Position numbers and translations under genes: made by a program. The notes under the pieces were generated by a model, which did no database searches, was not told the origin of the DNA, and worked only from the letters and a program-made list of their open reading frames with translations. Positions 54,712-64,000 of a DNA stretch of 64,000 nucleotides are shown here, one piece after another. Position 1 is the first letter of the stretch, and every line of letters starts with the position of its first letter. The stretch comes from Ornithodoros turicata (taxonomy: Eukaryota > Arthropoda > Arachnida > Ixodida > Argasidae), in NCBI RefSeq assembly GCF_037126465.1, contig NW_026999402.1:186001-250000 (forward strand), in the 5' to 3' direction.

Positions 54712-55620
54712 CGTCACACATCTACGTCCACCTCGTCTCGAACGCCAGCATCGATAAGTTTCCATCGAGTAAACTCAATGCCTTCACAGTAGCTTTCGAA
54801 AGCTTGCCTCCAGGCTATTATGCGACACCCCAAGCACTCCTGGATGAGATAAGCAATCAAGTTTGGCCGGGAACGGAACTGGTATTTTTTTCGTTCCGGT
54901 TCGGGTTCGGGTTCAGGCATACTTGTTCGGTTCGGGTTTAGCTCCGCTGAACCGAAATTATCAGCTTAAACCGGTTCAGGTGTATCGGTTCGGTTTGGGT
55001 TCGGCTCAGGGAGAACACCCCCTCCCCCCGCACACACACTGTCAAAAAAATTGGTCAGCGGTCGAGACATTTACAGGGATTGGAACCGTTACTTTTTTCG
55101 GGCCCGGTTTAACCCGTTCATGAGCAGTAATTTTGCTACATGAAAGCGAGATTACGCTCACCATACACAGTTGTAGGAGGATGGTGTGAGATAACCGTTT
55201 CAGGTGAGTCAAGAAAGGTCAGTCAGTAGTACAATGGTCTTACCTGTGAACCGATTCCCGAACTGGTAACCGCATGAATATTTTTCAGTTCAGTTTCGGT
55301 CCGGTTCAGGACAAGGGAAAAAAAGTGTTTGGCTTCGGTTTGGTTCGGGTTCGTCAGAAAATAATGTTTTTTTCCGGTTTTTGGTTCGGGTTCAGTTCCG
55401 GTTCGGATCCCTGGTGTTGGCGAACGCGCGCGCTTCAGCTTCGACAGAATCGAACAGAAATGTAAGATTCGGCTTTGCGAGGACACCACCATCTTAAGAC
55501 TTTCCGAGTACCTGCCCTTGCTTTTGGACTTCAAATCGCGTAGCGTGTTCGCGAGGGAGGAGAACACCATCAGCTCCGTTAGGGTACTCCGGGAACCTCT
55601 TAGCCAACCATCATCCCACA
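54708..55620 (+). pseudogene. Maverick gene following integrase, split by a MITE
   Basis: The ATG at 54,708 overlaps the integrase stop (ATGA). It starts MTSHIYVHLVSNASIDKFPS and KLNAFTVAFESL, a pattern (LPSNAS...FP.N....FT..L) that I associate with a conserved Maverick/adintovirus protein of uncertain role. It is interrupted at 54,867-55,413 by a MITE and continues with RARFSFDRIEQKCKIRL, ILRLSEYLPLLLDFKSRSVF and VLREPLSQPSSH to the fold-back near 55,620. Other copies of the PLSQPSS stretch occur at 55,660 (minus) and 62,905 (plus). Confidence 0.55.
54867..55413. mobile_element. hAT-like MITE with GGTTCGG subterminal repeats
   Basis: The right end, read inward, is CAGGGATCCGAACCGGAACT; the left is CCGGGAACGGAACTGG. 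GGTTCGG/CCGAACC words are dense at both ends. Flanks GTTTGG and GTGTTGG suggest an imperfect 8-bp duplication. CAGGG-type ends and an 8-bp target would fit hAT. It disrupts the gene at 54,708. Confidence 0.6.
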
Positions 55621-55690
55621 TGACAATGCGCTTTCCCTTCATTTGACACTCGGGATGATGCTTGGCTAAGAGGTTCCAGGAGTACCTTGA
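55575..55690. repeat. Fold-back junction joining two inverted Maverick segments
   Basis: GGTACTCCGGGAACCTCTTA is mirrored by TAAGAGGTTCCAGGAGTACC around a centre near 55,630. Left of it the post-integrase gene is read on plus; right of it the same coding words and then integrase are read on minus. This is an inversion breakpoint inside the Maverick. Confidence 0.75.
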
Positions 55691-55960
55691 CAAAGCTCGT
55701 GGCATCTGCGGAAAATGAAAGAGAGAATATATCGCCACAAGAATGTTGAGGTAGCCACTGTTGAATCTCTTGTACTTTGAGTACGTCAGCGAGATCCATT
55801 TGCCACACGTCGTTTATCTTGAGGGCTATAACACGGCTCTTATAAAACTTTCTTCTCACCGGATGGTGAAGCATGTAGGCGTCCAAGTTTCTGAGAATGG
55901 TGAGGGCCCGCTTTGTGAAAAAGCGATAAAAACCGGGCTGTTTGGTGGTACATCCTAAAA
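55600..55960 (-). pseudogene. Maverick integrase fragment C
   Basis: Minus-strand translation gives FYRFFTKRALTILRNLDAYM, then LHHPVRRKFYKSRVIALKIN, DVWQMDLADV and, after a frameshift, YLNILVAIYSLS. The first catalytic Asp of the VAID stretch is Tyr here. The R/K-rich segment before DxWQxDL is the usual zinc-binding-to-core linker of Maverick integrases. The fragment then joins post-integrase gene sequence at the fold-back. Confidence 0.7.
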
Positions 55961-55961
55961 G

Positions 55962-56308
55962 CGATAAAACCCCGGTGCAGGGGACACAAAGAGACAACAC
56001 AGACGAAGCACTGACTGACAAACAACTTTAATGGCAGGGACACATCTTAAATATACCAACTGCACACCCGACCCCTAGTGGCAGCCAAGGCCGTCATGCT
56101 GTAATCACATCAATCAATGTGTTTGCGTGATAGCTTTTTGATAACTTTGTGATAATTTTGTGATTACAGCATGACGGCCTTGGCTGCCACTAGGGGTCGG
56201 GTGTGTAGTTGGTATATTTAAGATGTGTCCCTGCCATTAAAGTTGTTTGTCAGTCAGTGCTTCGTCTGTGTTGTCTCTTTGTGTCCCCTGCACCGGGGTT
56301 TTACCCCT
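55962..56308. repeat. Long palindrome with mirrored promoter-like sequences
   Basis: Arms of about 150 bp are almost identical, from AAAACCCCGGTGCAGGGGAC through CACTGACTGACAAACAAC, CTTAAATATACCAACTG and GGCCGTCATGCTGTAATCAC, around a spacer of about 48 bp (56,111-56,160). Each arm has TATATTTAA and, about 35-40 bp outward, TCAGTCAGT, that is a TATA box with an arthropod initiator pointing outward. One would drive integrase C on minus, the other plus-strand sequence after 56,308. The outer half of the arm equals the palindrome at 53,651. Confidence 0.85.
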
Positions 56309-56309
56309 C

Positions 56310-56395
56310 TTTGTGCTCAAGTAATGGACTTTTCTATAGCGGTCCACCCCCAAGACCGCCCTCTGGTTTCTCGTATCAGAAAGAAATCGTAAAGA
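56310..56395 (-). pseudogene. Maverick integrase N-terminal scrap
   Basis: On the minus strand GGACCGCTATAGAAAAGT and its surroundings match the sequence before integrase fragments A (51,985-52,040) and B (53,450-53,500). The palindrome therefore separates this N-terminal scrap from integrase C, so it lies within the gene. Confidence 0.55.
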
Positions 56396-56399
56396 AAGA

Positions 56400-57120
56400 T
56401 ACTGAACAGCAGCACAGTCAGATTTGAAAAGGTAACGGTTTTCGTTTGCCTGATCGTAGCTGCAGCTAAGCTGAAGTACCATAGCCACGACCGTCTACAG
56501 GCAAGATAACAAAACTGCTTCCTCCAACGCACTGCTTCGATATATATGCTAAAATTATCACATACCCGAAAGACTTAGCCAAGGAATCTAACAAAGCAGA
56601 AAGAAGAAGAGGAAACTCGTCCCAACCGCTTTGTGAGTTTTGTTCGAATGATGGGACAACAACAACAACTTTTACTGACTTTATATTGACTTTGACTTTC
56701 AGTCCCTTCGTTTGTTTTTGGTTTATGCGCAGAAAATTCACTAGCTACAACGAGTGGAACCTTTGTTATTCTTGTTGCATTGTATCTCTTGGGTTTTTTA
56801 AGGAACTCTTGAGGAAGGTGCAGTTTTGGTATAGACATCGAAGCGCTGACCGTCGAGCTTTTTACTTCTTTTTACTTGGCTTTTTTATTTCTTTTTACTG
56901 CATGATGTGAATGCACTGCCTTCAAGAGCTTTCACACGAATACGAAAATGCGCACGGCTGAGGCGAACTTCACAGGCTTCTCTTCTGATGTTAAATCAGT
57001 CGATCACTTTTTACTGGCTGCCGAGAATCGTGTGCTGGCGTTGCTTCCGGTCTCGAACGGAACTGAGCTCGAGGTCGACTGGATCTCGTACAAGTGAATC
57101 TCAACTGCACATAGAAACGC
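56400..57120. other. Intergenic, no gene recognised
   Basis: Short open frames on both strands lack motifs. Confidence 0.4.
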
Positions 57121-57129
57121 ATATTAAAA

Positions 57130-57902
57130 CTGATACGCACACAGTGGAAGCAGATTAGTGAGTCTCTTAATGCTCACACCCCTGTCACAAAAGTATGGAG
57201 TACTCTGAAAGCCATTGAATGCTTCCCACAATCGTCAAACCCGTTGGTCACGCTGTCCGTTTCCTCCAAGAGAGGGCCTAAGTATCTTGCAGAAGAACAA
57301 AACAAAACTTTATTTCGGGCAGAAGAGTTTGCCACAGAACTAGCGCAAGTGGCCAGCTGCAACGATTCTCATCCATCCCTTAGGGCCGACGACTGAGCTA
57401 CAAGAAGCTATCATGGCCTTAAAACGACTCTGTGCCGTTGGACCAGAAGGAATATCGAATCAGGCAATGAACAACCTAGGCGACGAACAACTTGTACCTC
57501 CCCTCCAGCCATTCAACAAGGTATGCTGTTCGGGAAGCATACCGTGATTGGAAACACGCCTGTCTCGCCCCTATATTAAAGTAGGGCAGACCGCCTGATC
57601 AGTTGTCCGCGAATCGTCCCGTTGGTCTCACTTCGTGTGTTAGCAAGCTACTGGAGAGAATTGTTCAAAGGAGGCTGTCATGGGCTTTAGAGCAAGGTCA
57701 CCATTTCCCTGGACATATTGCACCCTTCAGGAAAGGCAGAGGTACATCGGACGCAGTTGCTGAAGTGGCCACAGGGCTAAAGCAGGCTAGGGAGTAAAAT
57801 ACATTCAACCTTGCCCTGTTCTTAGATCTGAAGAAAGCGAACGATTCTGTAAAACACCCAGCCTGTTTATTGGTGCTAACTGAAGCAAGGATCACTGGAC
57901 GA
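57130..57902 (+). pseudogene. LINE fragment: pre-RT linker and RT N-terminus
   Basis: Frames give ESLNAHTPVTKVWSTLKAI and AEEFATELA, then AIMALKRLCAVGPEGISNQA, LAPILK, RPVGLTSCVSKLLERIVQRR, FRKGRGTSDAVAEV and LALFLDLKKANDSV. This is RT up to motif A. Several frame changes. It is cut at 57,903 by the CTGGTACC element copy. The family differs from the LINE at 12,560-16,480. Confidence 0.75.
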
Positions 57903-57904
57903 TC

Positions 57905-58359
57905 AAGGGGCACCAGTTACATATAAGCTAACCTCTGTCCGAACAGGCCGCTCTAAGTGAAGCCACTTCAACCGGTCCCAGCTCAGCAATGAGGTTTGCA
58001 ACCAGTTCCAGTCGAGACTGCGACCAGTTGGGCCAACTGGTGCCAGTTGATCGAACTGGTCCCTGTTTGATAACACAGTCCACCCAGTCCCAGTTGCAAC
58101 CGGTCCCAGTTGAGACTGGGACCGGTTAGAAACCAGTTGGGCCAACTGGTACCTGTTGATCGAACTGGTCCCTGTTCAATAACACAGTTCACCCAGTCCC
58201 AGTTGAACTGGTCTAGTTGCAACTGGGACTGGGTGAACTGTGTTATCGAACAGGGACCAGTTGTCCCAACTGGTACTAGTTGATCTGGGACCGGTTGAAC
58301 TGGTCCCCGTTCAATAACACAGTTCAACTGGTACCAATTCAAAAAAAATTTCGCCAGGG
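57905..58359. mobile_element. Partial copy of the CTGGTACC element (inverted)
   Basis: Reverse-complement match to 19,377-19,885, including AGTGAAGCCACTTCAACCGG, CAATGAGGTTTGCAACCAG, the CTGGTACCAGTTG clusters and the terminus TTTCGCCAGGG. Number and order of the subterminal words differ between the copies. The left side ends at GGGGCACCAG without an inverted counterpart, so this copy is truncated. Confidence 0.8.
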
Positions 58360-58544
58360 AACGAGGATACTCTCGTATGCGGGACAAGAGAAAATAAGGC
58401 TCGCCAACGCTCTTACCAACAACTGTTTTATCCAAATGGTTGTTTCATGCATTCTGTACAGAGCATTGATATTTGCCTCATGAATAGCGCAAATACTTAA
58501 AAATTATATGACCGACGGGCATGCATAATGGCCTCATTCAATCA

Positions 58545-58725
58545 ACGTCGGTTAAACGAGATCAATATGGTCCCTCGACTGGGAATTGCGACTCTGCTGT
58601 CTTTTGACAGCAGTACCTAGCATTTCTAAAATAGATCTTGCATTCCGAATTACCCTTATTAATAAAAAGGTGTAAAGGATCATCAATTTCGGGTGAGCGT
58701 TCAATCTCGTTAACCGGCGTTAGTG
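58545..58725. repeat. Small MITE-like inverted repeat
   Basis: CAACGTCGGTTAAACGAGAT pairs with AATCTCGTTAACCGGCGTTAG about 150 bp on. No coding sequence. Confidence 0.5.
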
Positions 58726-58979
58726 AACCCCGACCTATTTCAAATGTCCGCGCGGATGAACGTACACCCTTCCACTAGTTCCAGAAAGTTACACATTGCT
58801 CATTTTAGTGGTTTGAGAGGGAAATTTGAAGAACATGCATGGCCAAGAAATAGACAGTGTGACAAATGAGAACATAGCGGAAGGCAACAGCGTTCCGTTG
58901 AAGAAGGCGCCATTGACTACGTATTTGGTAACACACAACGGCGGCGCATGTTTACCTCTATTCTAAGAAGGTGACAGCA

Positions 58980-59070
58980 TAAAGGATATAATAAGGGTTC
59001 ACATACCTTCAAAATCTTCTTGCGTGTGTCTGTCCCTTCGTGTTCCCTAGTATCGGGGTTTTTACATTAT
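58980..59070 (+). repeat. Single arm related to the Maverick palindromes
   Basis: GATATAATAAGGG, then TCTTGCGTGTGTCTGTCCC and TATCGGGGTTTTTAC parallel the outer arm order of the 53,651 and 55,962 palindromes (TATA word, TGTGTTGTCTCTTTGTGTCC, ACCGGGGTTTTAT). Similarity is loose. Confidence 0.35.
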
Positions 59071-59311
59071 GCGTCTTCTTGCGAAAGCCCACGAGGGCAG
59101 GCACAGCATTGACTTTGACGGTTTTGACAGTCGGGGCACACTTGCGTTCCTCACACGCGTGCTGGGAGGACCATGCAGATCCAGTGCGCATGCCCAGGCT
59201 GCTCTCCACGCCTCCGCGAAATGACAGGAAACGCGTGTGCTTTGAAGTAACGGGTACGCGCCCATTATTTTCGCGGCGATATGTCCGTATTTTTCACGAC
59301 TATTTTTTACA

Positions 59312-59440
59312 GTGCACCCAGGTTCAAGTCCCGGTGCTGGCTATGCTCTCTGGGCTTTTTTCTTGAGGTAGGCTGTCAGACATGTGTCGGCACAGCTCCC
59401 TTAGAAGTCAGACCAGGATGTACATTCCCCACGAGACGTG
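59312..59440 (+). repeat. tRNA-derived SINE, second copy
   Basis: ACCCAGGTTCAAGTCCCGGT holds a B box (GGTTCAAGTCC). The following GCTGGCTATGCTCTCTGGGC and ACATGTGTCGGCACAGCTCC match the minus-strand SINE at 40,440-40,636. Confidence 0.7.
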
Positions 59441-59449
59441 ACGTTGCCT

Positions 59450-60100
59450 ACCTCTTTGAGGCCGACAACGGCAAGCTCTTTCGGCGCTAACACCTCTAAC
59501 CCCAGTGGGCAGTCACCCGAGTCCTCCTGTGTTACCTGAAGGACACTGGGCTGCTCAACAGCCTTTGAGCCACCACCATCGTCCCCCGCCACTTTTCCTT
59601 TTCCTTTTTTGCCTCTTTTGGGAATAGCAAGTCGGTCCTGGCCTGTCTGACCTTTCTTCCTTTCTTTATCTTTGATAAACATATTCCCAACCCCCACCGA
59701 AATGCGACCTTTTAATCTACGAGATTTAAATGTTACGCACCACGGAGAGTCTATAGTAGCAGTAGTGTGTAGGTTTTAGCAGTAGTAGTATAGTGTGGTG
59801 TCGTGGTGTAGCGCGGTGTACCGTAGTGTAATGTAATGTTTGTCTGTGTAGCTTATAGTTTAGATGTGCTGTCAGTGTTTAGTTGTTAGTTGTAGTTTAT
59901 AATGAAATGAAAAAGAGGAAGAACAGCGAGACAGATGTCGGCTTGCTACTCCATAAAAAAAGAAACTCCACATAAAAGAAAGTACAGAAAGAAAAGGGAG
60001 GAAGAATGAAAGGGGAGAAAGAAGAAGAAGGGTACAAGAGAGCTGATGCACTGCATATTGGCGCAGCATTTCTTTGAATCCGAGGAACAGAGAGGCAGAA
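59450..60100. other. Intergenic, no gene recognised
   Basis: GTAGTGTAATGTAATG-like and AGAAAGAAGAAGAAGG low-complexity stretches at 59,750-60,030. No gene. Confidence 0.4.
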
Positions 60101-60103
60101 CTA

Positions 60104-60850
60104 ACTCAGTGGCTACCATTCGGCTGTCGTCGACTGACTTGGTCGTTGTTTTTGCGTGGTTATGGAATGAAATACTCAGTTGACAGCAGCGCTCTAGCTC
60201 TCCCGTGTGTCCCTCTGTTTGTCCTCGTTATCGAAACGAGCAGGCCGACAGCGCCGCAGAAGCAGCACTCTCGTATCGGAAACGGACCAGTATTGTTCTG
60301 CTGAGAGGAGACCGCCGTTCAATTCTGCGACGCCTAGTGACACCCCTGGCTTCCCGCCGATGGACAACCGACATTCTTCCCCCCTCTATGTTGAGCAGAG
60401 TTGATCCAACGCTCGCTTTCCGCATGCCACGAAACAACTCTCGTCAAGATGTTGCATTAATCCACCGAATGCGCCTCGATGTGGCCTTTACGGCTCAGTG
60501 GCGCTTGAGACAAGTTGACTCTCCCACCTGCTGCCACTCTGGTGCTCTTTAGGATCTGGAGCATATTCTTCTTCATTGCCCGCACTATCAACCTTCCCGA
60601 ACCGCACTCTCCGAGTCTCTTCGTCAGCTGGACTCTCGCCCCTCCTCCCTATCGAAATTGATTGGTCCCTGGCTTAATCCAGCCCAGCAACGCTCTGCGC
60701 TCAAAGCTCTTCTGACATTTCTGGACACCATCGGACTTCGATCGTTATTGTGAAGGGGCTCGTTATTTTATTCCCCACATTCCCACCAGCAATGCGGTAC
60801 AATATCGCCTGTGGCGATGAACCTCCCCACTCTCCAAAGTCAAAAGTGAA
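60104..60850 (+). pseudogene. LINE RNase H tail, C-terminal knuckle and 3' UTR
   Basis: CAGTGGCTACC (QWLP) and then YRNEQADSAAEAAL give the RNase H end. LIHRMRLDVAFTAQWRL, a stop, EHILLHCPHYQPSR and LGPWLN-like words give the C-terminal module, ending with a stop at about 60,754. The 3' UTR (CCACCAGCAATGCGGT, GCCTGTGGCGATGAA) matches 12,240-12,400. Confidence 0.75.
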
Positions 60851-60984
60851 GTTGTTCTTGCTGTCCTCATCATTTCCCAATGCACACACCCAACTAGTGC
60901 ACCCACATACGAAGTTACGGAACATGGAATTTCTTATACTGCTCAAAAAGTTTCAGAATCTGAGGGCGACACTCAATGATGTAT

Positions 60985-61165
60985 ACCAAAGCAGCTACTG
61001 CGTACTTGGTTAGCAGCGAACTCGAGCGGAGACAAGCGGCAGAATGATATTGGTATGCAAAGCGCTGTCTTCCCCAATGCTGTTAAACGCAACATTCGTC
61101 CCAGAAGTTGCCTTTCCGTGTACCTTGAGCAAGGTACTGCTTCTCGGCGGTGAGACGCCCCGTCA
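60985..61165. repeat. Interspersed repeat, inverted copy of 5,765-5,945
   Basis: GCAAAGCGCTGTCTTCCCCA, AACGCAACATTCGTCC and CGGCGGTGAGACGCC match the reverse complement of the block at 5,765-5,945. Confidence 0.6.
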
Positions 61166-61314
61166 GGGTTGCTTGGATTTAATCCGCATGGATTTTATCC
61201 GGTGGAATTTTTTAGATTTTATACACACAATTTAATCCGTATTTTTTTAGAGATTGCGTTGAGGTACGATGTAAAAGGCAATCTTAATTCAACGTCACAC
61301 AGAAAACTCCCGCC

Positions 61315-61568
61315 CGTACCTGGGCTCTTGTAAACAGACTAGAGTAGCTTGATGGGCTTGTTGGTACATGACTCGGAGAACGTTTTTCCCCTCTACACCA
61401 TTGGTTATAAATGTGCTTGTGTAGTTCAGTAAAAACTTGTTGATAGTGGAGCCTCTGTTTGTGTGTCTTCTTGTGTCGTTGTCCCTGTTTTTGACTGCTC
61501 CTTGTTCTCCGAGTCTCGCAAACAGCCAACATTAGATAATGTTGGCTGTTTACAAGAGCCCAGGTACG
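61315..61568. mobile_element. 254-bp MITE with promoter-like core
   Basis: CGTACCTGGGCTCTTGTAAA pairs with TTTACAAGAGCCCAGGTACG. Inside are TATAAATG near 61,405 and TCAGTA at 61,429, then TGTGTGTCTTCTTGTGTC, which resembles the arms of the Maverick palindromes. A second hairpin AACAGCCAACATT/AATGTTGGCTGTT is at 61,520-61,551. Confidence 0.7.
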
Positions 61569-61569
61569 C

Positions 61570-62170
61570 GCAACATTAACTTCTAGCTCTTTTAACTTTG
61601 TAACTTTCTAACTTGACTTTTTGAACTTCCCAGATTTAACTTTTCTCCCGTTTTCTTCTGCTTCTGCCCATTCGGGGAGAGGCACTCTTCTGCCTCCTGG
61701 CGGTACTGTAACTGAGGTACGACAGCTGATGCAGGTGTGTAACGTCTACACCATTCACCCACAGGTGTGTGCGTGCGACTCTACCTTTCGGAAAACAATG
61801 GAAACTCATTCAAAGTTACTGGGACAGGCAGTTCCATAAATTGAAACTATGAGAGGTCACCCGAAATCAAGTAGAACAGCAAAGCAGCTTTTGTTTTTAC
61901 TCTGTGGCACATTTCTAGGCTTGTCTGTATATTCTCCAAAAATATCCGAGTTTTATGCAAAAAAGCCCACGGGAGAGGACCTTTTTAAAAATATCCGGAT
62001 TTTTTTTCAACCCTGCAACCCCGTACTATAGTCATAATTTGGTTGTTGTTCTTGCAATAGTGCATCATATCGCAACACAATGATAGACTTTAGAAGAATA
62101 TAAGACAATGGAACAAAGTTAATGGAAGAAGTCATGTACAGTTATAATAATGATTTGGGGTAGATTTATA
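61570..62170. other. Intergenic, no gene recognised
   Basis: Nothing identifiable in any frame. Confidence 0.4.
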
Positions 62171-62173
62171 CGC

Positions 62174-62320
62174 AAGCAGCACAATGTACTGAAAGTCGAG
62201 TGTAATAGGGGTGGACCGTATATGTCTTATCAATGTTCCTTAGTTTCGGGAGTCTGTTCAAGGCCTTCCACCCACCCTTCCACCCCTATTGCACTCCACT
62301 TTTAGTACATTGTGTTGCTT
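62174..62320. repeat. Hairpin repeat
   Basis: AAGCAGCACAATGTACTGAA ... AATAGGGGTGGA pairs with TCCACCCCTATTG ... TAGTACATTGTGTTGCTT, with arms of about 42 bp and a 60-bp loop. Probably a small MITE. Confidence 0.7.
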
Positions 62321-62329
62321 GGGTACATT

Positions 62330-62900
62330 GTGGGAACTTATCAGCCACGTGCACTCTGTGAGTCACCAACCGGCCTGGCAGGTGCTAAGCTGGTGACGGC
62401 ACTTTTGGCGTTTGCTACATTCCCCGGAAAACCATTTCTTGTGGTCTGTATTATCTCGTGCAAGTTTCTTTGAACAACTAGCAACTTTCTGAAGAACAAC
62501 GACGTGCGTTCAGCGGTTAAGCGAACAGACGTGAAAAACAGAAAAAAGTGGCGATTTAGCGGTAAATGCGAGAGAAATGCGTTAGCATTAAAGGAGGTAT
62601 AAGAACTCCTATCTGCATGTATTTAGTTACGGGTTTAATAGATATAATATTGTTCTTCTACGCTTCGTAATTCTGTTTACAATCTGTTGTTCAATTCTTC
62701 TCCTTCATAACTTGTGCAGTGTTAATACAAAAAAAGCTCTCTCTTTCGTATTCGGGCGAGTACACGCACCGCCGTCCAGATACCTCTATCCATCGTTACG
62801 TCATCTGGAGAATTGTAGCACCCAATCAGACGCCAACGCGGAGGTACACCATAACGTTCTACTTTACCCTCTTCAAGATGAACGTCACTACATGGCACGC
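62330..62900. other. Intergenic, no gene recognised
   Basis: Open frames at 62,712-62,952 lead into the fold-back below but have no recognised motif. Confidence 0.35.
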
Positions 62901-63075
62901 TCCTAGCCAACCATCGTCCCGAATGACAACGTTTTCGTCAATGATTTGTTGAAAACGGGAGGCCTAGCAAATTTCGTAACCGCGCATAATAGATACATAA
63001 TAAACTTCGCTACTCGTTATCAACAAATCATGGGCGAGAACGTTGTCATTCGGGAAGATGGTTGGCCAGGGGCAT
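62901..63075. repeat. Fold-back related to the Maverick junction at 55,575
   Basis: TAGCCAACCATCGTCCCGAA and GACAACGTTTTC are mirrored by GAGAACGTTGTCATTCGGGA and GATGGTTGGCCA. The words TAGCCAACCATC and CCnnATGACAA are shared with the junction at 55,575-55,690, so a Maverick fragment probably extends here. Confidence 0.55.
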
Positions 63076-63389
63076 GCTATGTGCTGAAGATACGCACCTT
63101 TCAAATTCACCTATACAAAAGGTGTCACAGACAACACGTTGAAATCGCCGTTTGGAGCCGGCACAGTCGGCGGGCTCGCTTGGTACGGTTCATAGCTCCT
63201 TTATGCCCCATTTCTGGTCCATAATTGACTTCGGGTATTCTGGTCTAAACTCGACTTCCGGTTTCCACTTCCGGTCCAACTCGACTTTCGGTTCTCCACT
63301 ACCGGTCTAACCTGCCTTCAGGTTGTCCACCTCCGGTCAATACTTGACTTACGATTCGGCCCTTTCAATTACTATATGCAAGTCCATTT

Positions 63390-63815
63390 AATCGTAATTA
63401 ATTGTTAACGTAATTAACCTTTAATTAGCCTCATTTACTTTGAACTACCATTTCATTACCGAAGGTAAGCGCAGGTTACATGAGGTAATATTGTTTTCAT
63501 TTAGTTCCCTTTAATTATGTTTCTTGCTTTGATTACATCTAATTACCTCTGGTAACTTCCGGTTACCAGAGGTAATCTTAATTTCATTTAATATTTCTCT
63601 TAATTGCATATACATTACATTCGTTGCCTTTAAACTTAACTTTCTTGCTTTATTTTCCTTTAACTACTCTTACCTTTTACTCTTAATTACCTTCAACTAT
63701 TTCAATTTCGAATCAGTTACCTCCCTTTGCATTTCCCCTCTTACGTCCCTTTTACATGTCCACTTATACCTCTGCCTCGGTGAGGCTTCACCATCTCAAA
63801 CACAGACACACGCAT
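63390..63815 (-). repeat. Uninterrupted copy of the 45,905-48,455 repeat
   Basis: In reverse complement it runs from TGTGTCTGTGTTTGAGATGG through CCTCACCGAGGCAGAGGTAT into GGACATGTAAA and the GGTAATTA-rich body, without the 2.1-kb element. It is the empty site that delimits the 45,959-48,097 insertion. Confidence 0.85.
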
Positions 63816-64000
63816 ACCTAGTTTTCTTTCTTTTTTTTTCATTTTGACACTCCTAATGCTAACGCATTAAAACAATACGTGCAACGTTTCGTATCTTACA
63901 CGATCACAATAATGCAGTTCATAACATACAAGGGACGTACGCAATACATGTCATACGATGCGCATGTCATCCGATTATGGTGCGCATAATGGTGCGCATA

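Overview
The window reads as nuclear DNA of a eukaryote, most likely a chelicerate and probably a hard tick. This is inference from the repeat families: Penelope-like elements with a GIY-YIG endonuclease and hammerhead core, an APE/RNase H LINE, a copia element with a tRNA-iMet half primer site, tRNA-derived SINEs, a Maverick/Polinton, pogo, hAT and Tc1-like elements. No complete cellular protein-coding gene can be recognised. The only candidates for host coding sequence are two short, splice-bounded exons kept in both arms of a large inverted duplication.

Layout. 1-3,168: arm 1 of an inverted duplication whose partner lies at 29,655-33,780, each arm with its own insertion. 3,169-5,000: LINE tail, a palindromic repeat and a broken hAT transposase. 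6,490-11,033: a 21-copy satellite of about 215 bp, organised as a 428-bp higher-order dimer in its centre. 11,170-16,480: two LINE copies in opposite orientation, the minus one long but defective. 17,128-18,419: a DNA transposon with transposase remnants. 18,428-26,380: a Penelope-like element split by about 4.9 kb of other DNA, with an inverted copy of its own 3' tail at the 5' side and a hammerhead-like core at its 3' end. 26,790-29,345: small DNA transposons. 34,597-35,266: five 134-bp tandem repeats. 35,465-39,520: a hAT pseudogene pierced by a small copia element (35,877-38,168) with LTRs, 5-bp target duplication, primer site and purine tract, but without gag, protease or integrase core.

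40,440-43,955: SINE, a pogo element nested in a Tc1-like MITE, and two adjacent fold-back elements. 45,905-48,455: an interspersed repeat interrupted by a CCC...GGG-ended element; an uninterrupted inverted copy lies at 63,390-63,815. 49,294-56,395: a decayed Maverick/Polinton (adintovirus-like) locus: promoter-like TATA plus initiator, packaging ATPase, two small genes, three integrase fragments, a chromodomain and a following gene, broken by DNA transposons and by long palindromes. 57,130-61,570: LINE, SINE and MITE fragments. The rest holds no recognisable gene.

The most interesting observation is a transposon group with CCC...GGG ends, about 2-bp target duplications and family-specific subterminal repeats. 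Two members (45,959-48,097 and 49,658-50,997) can be delimited to the base, because one has an empty paralogous site and the other splits the Maverick ATPase reading frame. The second is the set of near-perfect palindromes at the Maverick integrase, which place mirrored promoter-like elements back to back.
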